From Cyclostephanos tholiformis (Eukaryota; Bacillariophyta; Thalassiosirophyceae; Thalassiosirales; Thalassiosiraceae), in the NCBI GenBank assembly GCA_036939975.1, contig JALLPB010000508.1:1-16236 (forward strand): a DNA stretch of 16,236 nucleotides, in the 5' to 3' direction. Each line of letters starts with the position of its first letter. Position 1 is the stretch's first letter. Below the pieces are notes generated by a model. The model was not told where the DNA came from and searched no databases. It worked only from the letters and a program-made list of their open reading frames with translations. This document shows positions 1 through 8,190 of this stretch, piece by piece. The position numbers were made by a program, and so were the translations under genes.

Positions 1-842
1 TCTGGCCTTGGGCCGGGCATGCCTAAAGTGTAACATTTGTTACACAAGTTACAGTAAACTTGCTGGGCTCATGTCATGCGACCACATCTGGACTTGTTCC
101 AAGAGTTGCGTTCAACAACATTCGCTACATCACCCGCCGGACCATCTCCTTCCGGATTGCCGCAAGAAATGTCTTTCGTGTTGATTCTAGTTCGATAGCA
201 AGAATTACTATTCAATGCAAAGGGGAGGCAGTGACGCGTAGATGCATTTGGTGGCAGTGACCATGGTTGTGGCAATGGCAGCGGCTTGCGGGGATCGAAT
301 CCTTGGTCATTGTCTATGTCAGAGCGGCCGAGGGAATGAGAGAGTTGACTGAGGGTTGCCTGGTCATCAATGCTTCATCCTCCCCCCCTCCCATTCTGTA
401 GTTGTGATGCGCCACTGTGCCGAAGAGATGATAGTCGTTGAGATGTGAGGGTGGATTCCGCTTGCAATTGGGGCGCCGTTGTGTGGTAGAAGGTTGTGAT
501 TGAGGATAGAGGGATGACGTATGGAGGGATAACGTAAGAACATCTGGTTCAATTTTTGGAATGTTGTCATGACTTTGCCTCATCTTCGGAGGGAGAGGGA
601 TGATGTTGTCGGCCTCCTCCTCCCAATGGTCTGTTCTGCAGTCAGACTTTAGTGCCTCCATGCTCAAAAAAAATAAAAAATGAAAGAAATATTGCTCTGT
701 GAAAGTGCCTTTATTACATAGAGTAACACAACATATTCGAGTGGAGTGGGTGGTTGTGTCCCTGTCCCTGGGGCAGTGACATCATCATCTGGCGAAACTG
801 AAACTCCAACTGCTCGCCCTGGCAGTCGGAGTTGTACAGTAC

Positions 843-1099
843 AATAGACTGTAGATATTTACAGTAGCCTATGCTCATCTCATCTACTATCTATGTCAAT
901 TAGGTTTATACTTCACGATGTTCAAAATTTTACAGTGCCATTTTGTAGGTAGAGCGAAATCCGATGTTCAAAATATTTACTGTATGGTAGTTAGTCTACA
1001 ACATAACCATCCGCCAAATAATGTTCAAAATATTTACAGTAGACTGTAAATAGTCAATTAGGTTTATACACTTCATGATGCTCAAAATATTTATAGTAG
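843..1099. repeat. Degenerate AT-rich repeat cluster
   Basis: Four imperfect copies of a motif close to ATGTTCAAAATATTTACAG start at 917, 963, 1021 and 1077, spaced 46 to 58 bp apart. The longer context GTCAATTAGGTTTATA occurs exactly at 895-910 and again at 1053-1068, each followed by CTTCA-GATG and one motif copy, so a unit of about 158 bp appears to have been duplicated and then diverged. Two inverted repeats use the same vocabulary: ATTTACAGT/ACTGTAAAT (1032-1040 and 1043-1051, 2-bp spacer) and ACTGTA/TACAGT (848-853 and 860-865). The identity of the repeat is unknown; it may be a remnant of a non-autonomous transposon. Confidence 0.65.
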
Positions 1100-1678
1100 T
1101 CTCTTTTACAGAGACCAAGTAAACAAGAACCAGGTAAATATATTGACCATCTAACAATAGATTACCAGGGGATGTAGATAGCTTCACAGCTTTGTTGGCA
1201 ATATAAATAGCCCGCGCACGTTCTGTTGGGAACATCGCGTATTTGGTTGTTTAGCTTTAAGATAATTAAGATTATACAACGAAGGAGAGTGGATCAAAGC
1301 ATCCCTTCGTCACCTCCCCCCGTAGCCCATCGCGTGCTTCCTACATGCGCGCAACATTCACCATGATCCCTGGTATGCTCGAAGTTGGGCCGACAATTGA
1401 GTGGCTCTCGAGATTGAGCCCGCAATTGGTTGGCTCTGCACGCTTTGGCCATTACCTTGACGGTCGGGTAGCCAGACCGTTGCGCACTGTACGAACCGTT
1501 CCTTGGTTGGTGTCGCACCGCCAGAGCGCTCCACATCGATCGACCACCAAAAGTCTGCCATCTTGTCGATGCTAACGCTAGCTTCGAGAATGGCCTATTT
1601 TGGTTGTCCGATGTGCCCTCTCGATGTTTTACGTCGTCTGTCCGTACTTACATCTAGCGGTATCATAATCATACCTAG

Positions 1679-1696
1679 GTTAGTCATGAGACTAAC
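1679..1696. repeat. Short perfect hairpin
   Basis: GTTAGTC (1679-1685) and GACTAAC (1690-1696) are perfect reverse complements around a 4-base spacer. It directly abuts the first copy of a 12-bp direct repeat, AATCATACCTAG (1667-1678; second copy 1850-1861). Function is unknown. Confidence 0.5.
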
Positions 1697-1771
1697 TTAT
1701 GACCACCTTTTCTCAGTATGGTATCGTAGTGTATCACTGGATGAGCCGCTCAACGTGTTTGGAAGTTGGTG

Positions 1772-1799
1772 CCCCCCCGCCCCCCCGCCCGCCCCGCCC
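1772..1799 (-). other. Candidate G-quadruplex / i-motif tract
   Basis: The plus strand reads as C-runs of 7, 7, 3, 4 and 3 separated by single G bases, so the minus strand has five G-runs of at least three separated by single C bases. Single-base loops are the arrangement expected to give very stable quadruplexes. The tract ends 97 bp upstream of the ATG at 1897, in the probable promoter or 5' leader of that gene. The G-rich strand is the template strand for that gene. Confidence 0.6.
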
Positions 1800-1896
1800 T
1801 CCAGACAGTACGAGCATCCACATCATAACAAGGGACGACGGACATTCACAATCATACCTAGATTACTTCGCCTCTACCTAAAATCGAGTTGCTGTC

Positions 1897-2388
1897 ATGG
1901 CATTGAAGCACTTTTCCTTCCCCCTGGCTACGGCATTCGTTGTCCAATTACTGATCGGCGCGCTTCTACATGCCCCGTCAATCTCTGCCTTCGCCCCCGT
2001 AGCCTCAAGATCGCCGTTCAATTCGCCTCACGTGCGATCGTCGTCGTGCCATCGCCACCAAAAATCACCGACGACCCTGGCATCGTCCCCCAAGGATAAT
2101 AGAGGTGCGGGCGTGATAGATTTGACCGACGACGACGACGATGTCCCGTCATCGATGGCACAAGCGCAATCCGATGATAATATTCGAGCGGCGGCCCCCT
2201 TTCTCTCCCAAGGCGAACTGAGCGATGATCCGAATTTGCTCTCGCCCGATTTCAGCGACGGAAAGCAGTCGCGAGTTATCATTTACATCATTTTGACATT
2301 AGTCCCCATTTTGTTCCTAGTTCCGCTGATGATTGGTAGCAGGGATTTAATTCCCTTGGATGCCTTGCCTCCCGTGGAGTTGAATTGA
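1897..2388 (+). CDS. Small plastid-targeted single-pass membrane protein
   Basis: This encodes 163 residues from an ATG. Residues 4-30 form a hydrophobic signal peptide ending in SISAFAP (28-34), which matches the diatom ASAFAP motif; the expected cut falls between A31 and F32. Phe at +1 is the known requirement for import across the inner envelope membranes of diatom plastids. Residues 32-66 are rich in Ser, Arg and His and poor in acid, as in a transit peptide. The mature part has an acidic, probably disordered stretch with VIDLTDDDDD (73-82), then one membrane segment (about 126-146, RVIIYIILT to PLMIG) and a short polar tail. That suggests a thylakoid or envelope anchor. I do not recognise the family, so the biochemical role is unknown. 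The gene is intronless and convergent with the large minus-strand gene, with only 50 bp between stop codons, so the 3' untranslated regions probably overlap. Confidence 0.8.
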   Translation: MALKHFSFPLATAFVVQLLIGALLHAPSISAFAPVASRSPFNSPHVRSSSCHRHQKSPTTLASSPKDNRGAGVIDLTDDDDDVPSSMAQAQSDDNIRAAAPFLSQGELSDDPNLLSPDFSDGKQSRVIIYIILTLVPILFLVPLMIGSRDLIPLDALPPVELN

Positions 2389-2438
2389 TCGCTGAATGTT
2401 TCTTGAGACACACATGTAGAATAATAGATCATCTAAAA

Positions 2439-5400
2439 TTACATAATAATGGTAACATCGGGTCTCGACCGAGGAAATCCCGAATCAGGATAATTTTGTT
2501 CTCGCGACGATTGAGCCGACCCTTCGTCTTGGCTTTTTCCTTCGAGATTTTGTGCCAGGGATGTGCCGCCATAGCAACCGGGCGTCCCGTCGAAAGGATT
2601 ATCACATATACACTTAGGTATGTCCAAACAATAATCACACACACCTTTTCCAGAACAGTTCGATGGACACACTAGATCAGGACAAACGACGGCAATTCGC
2701 GGACAAAAGACCGAGTAGCCAACATAAACATTGATCACCTCCCCATAGTAAGAGCAATAGAAATGTTTTCCATTGACAACAAAGCTCAATGACCTGTCTA
2801 CTGGATTGCATATTGTTTCTAAGCAGACTGGTATATTCGAGTCCGTTTCGAAGCACCTGCTGTTCTCCTCGAATGATTCTCCAACAAGTTGTGCCACTGC
2901 CTTTCCGTTGGCTGTGCAAGGGACAAGATGCCTTGATCGCATGGGGCAGTAGTGCACATCGGCAAAATTAGATCCAAACTCTGGATTGGACGGCAGGAAG
3001 TATTGATTCTTTTCGGGAGGACTAGCGTCAATTTCCAAATCGCAAGCAGCCTTGTGATGGTGTGTATAGTCGCATCCAGAACGAGCACCTGGTAGCTCGA
3101 CAGAGGCGCAAAAGTAGCCACTGGAGTAGTCTGGTACTTTCCCCCCCACAATGCACGAACTCACAACAAAGCCACAGCCAGCTCCACGTCCAAATGAGGG
3201 CGTTGTTGCCGCCGCAAAATTCGCTTTGTACCACGATGAATCTTCAAGCAAAGCAAGAGACAACGGCGACACAGCAAAAGCTCCGTCCGCATTTGTCGAA
3301 ATAGACGTCATATCTTCGTCGAAATGAAATCGAAGGTCGAGATTGAAAAAGGTACATTCATCGTCATTGTTGGGGTCGGAGACAGGACCATTTAATCTGG
3401 CCCCCATGAGAGTTTGGCAGTCAAAGTGATTTCGAACAACTTGTCTGAGAGTGGGAGAGGAAACCTCGTAGAATGGTTCTCCGTCGCGCGATATTCCTTG
3501 CTGAATAATATTCGACAGCATGGTCTCGCGTGTCGCTTGGCTCTCACCGCATGAGATTTTAACACTCCGCTCGCCCCAGAGTAGACCCGTCGCAGGATTT
3601 CTAAAATACTTGAATAGAGAAGGACTGAGTCCGAGGAATCGCCCCAACATCTGCGAGAGCAAGGCAGTGTGATGCAATATCTCTTTTTCGTTTACTTTGT
3701 TATCTTGAACATCCATGTCGTCAAGGCATATCGAAAGAGACCCAATCATAGGTCTCATGTGTTGATCAAAACTGCAAATAGTGAGTTCCGGTCTTGAATC
3801 AAGCGAACAAGTTAAGAGGTCTTTAACTTCTACATAAACCACGACATCTGCATCAGTAACGCCTTCTTCGAGGTGCTGTTGAGGTATAGATGTTACCCCG
3901 CAGCTTGATGAATGAGGGTGTACATTATACAAGGGATGGTAGACCCGAAGTAGATTTCCCCATAATCGTACAATCGACGGTAAAATAGTGTCGGTGTAAG
4001 CATTGATTCGTGCTTTCGTGAGGTTGTATTGATCAACCGCGGCGAAATTTTGGCCCAATTTGCGAAGAAGTGTCAATAAGGACGACGTGTCAAAAGTAAT
4101 GCGCAGCTCAGATTGCGTTTCGCCATAATTGACCAATGTACGTCGCTTTTTGGCCTCGTCAGGCAGCGGAACCTTCACCAAACCAATGTCAAGGCCCTTC
4201 AAAGGATCGAATTGAACAAGCTGGAGTTGAGCGTGTCTTGCTCGTCCAACTGCAACAAGTGTGCTGACTTGCCTGCCAATAACGCTTGCGGTATTATTGA
4301 ATGACCTGCCTCCATTATCGATGGAATAATTATTGTATAGAAATTCTTCGATCCGACGAGGCACAATGCTTGGTCCATAAGTAGGGCAGCTTGTCTTGAT
4401 TGTTCCTTGATGAGATGACAGGACTTCGCCACGAGAGAACGACTCAAGTAATGACGCCGCAGGGCTCATGTTTTCAGAAACACTGATCGGGTCAAAGCTG
4501 TTCAATATGTCGTTGGCTAATTTGTCAACGGACAAAGCAGGTAGATCCCTTACTGCCAGTGGCCCATCGCCATTAGAGTCATTGACACCCTCGCCACCGG
4601 TTTCATCCCTTTCATTCACACGACTTTCGAAGTAAACTTCCGATTCTGGTCCCGTAACTTTCGGGGCTTTTTTCCCCAGCGAAGCATCGATGGAAACGGT
4701 TGGACTTATCGTCGCGGCCTTCGTTGTCGAGCAGATGAGGACGCCATCGTCAATCATCTCCAGGGGATGACACGATGCGAACAGCGGCCTCCACCGACAA
4801 CCGAGGCCGGAACCGAGGCACTCGTTCTCTGTCTGGAATCGGTCGCAGCTGCATTCGGTGGTGTTGCTCAGCAGAGTCATGCCGAAACGTTTAGCGAGCT
4901 CGTCCACCGACAACCCATCGAGATTCTCCTCTTTCCGAAACACCTTGGTGAAGGGGCGCCTAGCGCCGTAGAGACTGCGATCGATCAGTTTGTACATGCC
5001 GCCTTTCTTTTCCCTTGTGAGATAGGCGAGATAATCCGTAGCGGTCGGGCCCTTGGGACCGACAATTTCCTCTCCCCTGCGTTTCAATCTCAGCGGGGGT
5101 GGCGTGGCATATAAATGTTGGCCGTTTGCGCCGTAGCGTTCCATCCATTCTGTGCAAAATTCATTTCTTTCCTTCGTATTGTAAAGCATGTCCATGTCCA
5201 GAACGACTCGGTTGGTCTTCGGATGCCATCGCTGAGACAGCATGATGATTTCCATGCAATATGGATACTTGAGACAGAGTGGATACGTCGCGGGAGTGAA
5301 TGGAATGACTGGGACGAAGCCCGACTTTGGTGGGTGCAAATGTGTGCAGTCATTTTGACAGTGGCGAAAAAAAATTATGATGAGCGAGTGTTGCGAGCTG

Positions 5401-7870
5401 TGCATGCACGACTAAGGGAGAACATTGGCGCGTGCGTCCAACTTACCGTGAACATCAAATCTACGTGCCTCGAAACCTGGTGGTAAGAATTGGTGATCAT
5501 GAACCAATCCGTCATAACCTTCGCGGCGCAAAGGTCCATGAAGTCGGGGGCGTGCCTGTACTGCAACGTCACCGGGACGCTGGTATATTTCGAGTAATCG
5601 TGAGAGTTCGATACGCTCTCTGGGATCATTATTACGACACTGCTGAAGGGATGATCCTTGTCGTCCAAATTCTTTATCAGTGACAAGGACCTGTCGTAAA
5701 ACCAGTCCGAAACCACAAGCGTAATTGCCATCCGCGTCGGATCCCAGGGGCTGTAGAGCTTGGCGCCGTGAACCACATACTCCGGCCCGAGATTACGGGG
5801 TATTATGTTCGTTGCTGCATAATTCTGTATGGCATTCGTGAACTTGTAAGGCTCGTCGCCCTTCCATCGGTCAGCCCACGTGCTGAACATTTCCAGGTTG
5901 TCTGATAACGTTATATTCTCTCCCTCCTCGTTGAGCATGATCTTCGGCGCGAGCTTCGGCACGATCCCGAGCGTACCCTCCGTCCATATCTGCGACATCC
6001 TGTAATCGTAGGGTATCGAATTGTAGGGACCTGTTGCCTCGACTTCCAGCTGCCCCGTGATACGTTCGAGGAGGGGATGGGACACGTTGTATATGCCGTT
6101 CCCGTTCGCGTGATGCAATAGCGATATGGGCATCGACTCGTAAAATCCGTCCCACTTGTCGCCATTGTACCGCGATCCCAATACCGCGAACGGACGGTGG
6201 GCATCGACTTCGCCAATTATCGCGTCGAGCCAGTAATTCTTCACGGGTACGCTCTCGCCCTCCATTAGGTAAAAGGCTTCGTAATTGCCCCATTCCCCGC
6301 TCTGAACTACACGATATGCGGCCCCGTACTGCCTGTTGGGGCCATTAACCCAGTTCAACAGTTCCGACTGCGCCTCCGGGATGTATAAGTCGAGCTCTTT
6401 GGGTATGCCCGCCTCGACCGCGAACACGTTAACGAAACATCGACCCCACCCGCCCGGGCTCAGGAATTCCTCAATGATTGCGTCCACGGCCTTTACGGCG
6501 TCATTGCTATCGGTGTATGTTCGCGAGTATAGGAGAAAAAGGTCCACGGACGTCGTGCGCGATCCATCGGCGAGGACACCGTCGAGGTATTCCGGCGCGC
6601 CAACGACGGGACGTTTGCGCCTGCATCGCCTGATCATCGGCGACGGTGTGGACGACGAGGACGATGTCGAATCCTTATCCCCCGATCCTCCATCGTCGTC
6701 ACCTCTATCTTTCCCGTTCGTGCCGCGATCCGACTCTTCGCACTCCCACATGCCCTCCTCCTCACCGACCATGCGACGGTCGGTGCCGTTCACGGAAACG
6801 TCGAAAATCACCCATTCGTCGAGGATGCCTTCCTCTTCGCGCCATCCTCCTCTCCCGTCATCGTCGTCGTCTTCGTAGCCGGGATCCATCACCGCCGCAC
6901 GACACGGCACGAAACTGTTCCATCGTTCGAACGTCGTCAGCAGAACGTTTGCGTCGAAGTCGCAAAAAGGCCGGACTATCGCGAGCCTCGTCGACTTCGT
7001 CGTGCCCCTCCTCTTCGTCTTTCTATCCGACACACGCCGCCGGCCGTTGCTGGCATCGATGTGCATCGTCATCACTTCTCCCATTCTCGATAATAAGTCG
7101 ACGTTCGACGTTACCGCGTAGTACGACGATGATGCGTAGGGACGTTCGAGGACAAACGACGGGCGGAACAAGGACGACGAGTCGTCGCATACGTAGTCGT
7201 TACCGTCGCCCCCACACCCGATGCCGACGAGATCGAGAAGGACGCGACGATCGCCACCGGTCATCCCATACCACGCCGATAATATTGCGCGCCGCGCGAG
7301 GACGGGCGCGATTGCGACGCGTGTTCCCCCCCCGATCACGGATCTCATGACGTATGCCACCAAGGCGAAGACAACGACGACGCGGAGAAGGCGCGCGACG
7401 TCGAGGCTATCATTGCAGTCGTCATTTTCATTGTCGTCGTCGTCCACTACTTCGCGGCGCCGCCGCCGCCAACCCATCGGTCGAACTACGTCGTCGTGGC
7501 GGTCGACGACGCTGTTCGACGTCCCTCCGTATAATGATAGCGACTCGCTGCCTCGCCCCCTCCTTTCCTCCTCCTCCTTGCCACGATGCGAGCCGTGCCA
7601 TTCCATCCCTTTCCCTCCCCCACATCGGTCTTCCCTCTCTTCGTCGGCGGCGTAGTAACTTTGTACCATGCCCAAGACGGGCGTCGTCGTCCTCGTCCTC
7701 GTCGGTTCATCGTTGGCATTATTGCCGACGTTCCCATCCCTCCTCGACGACGATGCCGACGCGCCATAATGATAATTACCCATCACGCCGAAGGAGGGGG
7801 TGAGTCCACCGATGGGATCGTCGGTCGGTCTCCTCCTCCTCACGCCGCTAGTCGGGCGGAAATTACTCAT
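2439..7870 (-). CDS. Glycosyltransferase-like / leishmanolysin-like (pseudopeptidase) type II membrane protein
   Basis: Exons 7870-5447 (808 codons) and 5324-2439 join in phase across a GT-AG intron, giving 1,769 residues. Residues 1-160 are low-complexity and charged. Residues 161-180 form the only clear membrane segment, with no signal peptide, which implies type II topology with the bulk in the secretory lumen or outside. About 295-325 and 440-920 look glycosyltransferase-like: an FYLMEGES segment (533-540) sits where a metal-binding acidic motif would be expected, and a second Rossmann-like half ends in VLDMDMLY. A Cys-rich module lies at 965-995. About 1110-1680 resembles M8 leishmanolysin: it keeps the family's LALLED-WYKANF block (about 1498-1511) and an RNHFDCQTLMG block, but the zinc motif HExxH is replaced by QMLGR (1366-1370). 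The distal His may survive (FHFDED, about 1475). An EGF-like module rich in Cys lies at about 1688-1728. Peptidase activity is therefore unlikely; a glycan-modifying or binding role is inference. The domain assignments rest on motif memory, not a search. Confidence 0.75.
5325..5446 (-). other. Spliceosomal intron, 122 bp, in the GT/leishmanolysin-like gene
   Basis: On the minus strand the donor is ACG|GTAAGT (intron starts at 5446) and the acceptor is CACCAAAG|TCGGGC (intron ends at 5325), with an AT/pyrimidine-rich stretch upstream of the acceptor. Both sides are phase 0. Removing it joins ...RHVDLMFT to SGFVPVIPFTP... without a stop, while unspliced reading runs into a stop shortly after the donor. 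The protein on both sides has the same character (aromatic-rich, no low complexity), which supports one gene rather than two. Confidence 0.85.
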
Positions 7871-8190
7871 CTTAATATTCGACGCCGGCCCGGGTCTTTT
7901 GGGGGGGAGATAATAATATGGAGGTCGTCATTCACGCATATTTAGAGGATATTATATTATCATTACCGTATTTTTTATTTTTATCAGAGTCGTCTCTCCT
8001 TTTATTTCACACATCTTACATACATCAAATTTTTTATTTTTGAAAGCTGTATTTTTGCGCGGGAACCTTCTGTGCCACTTTTCAAACTCTCTGAAAACTC
8101 TCTACTCTCTTTTTTTTGGCAAACTTCGCCCCGGGCCGGCTGGCGATCCCTCCTCTCCATCCTCCCCATTCTCTCTCTTCAGAGAGACCG
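7871..8190. promoter_or_regulatory. Divergent intergenic region between the GT/leishmanolysin-like and dioxygenase genes
   Basis: These 320 bp separate two divergent start codons and should hold both promoters. The left part is GC-rich with a run of seven G (7901-7907). The middle (about 7935-8056) is very AT-rich with several TTTTTTATTTTT blocks. At 8052-8065 TTTTTGCGCGGGAA resembles an E2F-type site (TTCCCGCGC on the other strand). Near the dioxygenase start a pyrimidine tract ending CTCTTCAG (to 8182) is 8 bases before the ATG and could be a 3' splice site of a leader intron. No transcription start can be fixed from sequence alone. Confidence 0.45.

Larger units (their letters stand above)
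1..1896. other. Long gene-free region
   Basis: I see no convincing gene here. The open frames are short, overlap on both strands, lack recognisable domains, and several begin at TTG or GTG rather than ATG. The stretch 1-670 is mixed-composition DNA. About 830-1110 is AT-rich and contains a degenerate repeat cluster. About 1290-1660 is more GC-rich with nothing recognisable. 1667-1861 holds a repeated 12-mer, a small hairpin and a pure C/G tract. The last few hundred bases should include the promoter and 5' leader of the gene starting at 1897, but I see no clear TATA box. An exon of a gene lying to the left of the window cannot be excluded. Confidence 0.6.

Noticed and set aside
60..260. Plus-strand frame of 66 codons at the window start
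   Set aside because: Short, overlaps an equally long minus-strand frame, and shows no recognisable feature.
314..667. Minus-strand frame of about 115 residues
   Set aside because: No domain, no signal peptide, composition like random translation, and no neighbouring exon or clear splice context. A missed exon cannot be excluded but is not supported.
843..1099. CRISPR array
   Set aside because: The repeats are degenerate, the spacers are related to the repeats, and the genome is eukaryotic.
1503..2099. Plus-strand 198-codon frame overlapping the plastid protein gene
   Set aside because: It runs through the poly-C tract (Pro/Ala repeats) and is a shadow of the 1897-2388 gene, whose SAFAP leader and membrane segment make it the real frame.
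6336..7803. Long plus-strand open frames (up to 234 codons) opposite the 5' exon of the GT/leishmanolysin-like gene
   Set aside because: They are Arg/Ser/Pro-rich shadows caused by the CGA/TCG-biased low-complexity code of the minus-strand gene; they overlap each other in several frames and show no domain.
8116..8190. Upstream extension of the dioxygenase frame from 8116
   Set aside because: The extension begins at TTG; the first ATG in frame is at 8191, and the preceding bases look like a pyrimidine-rich leader or splice acceptor.
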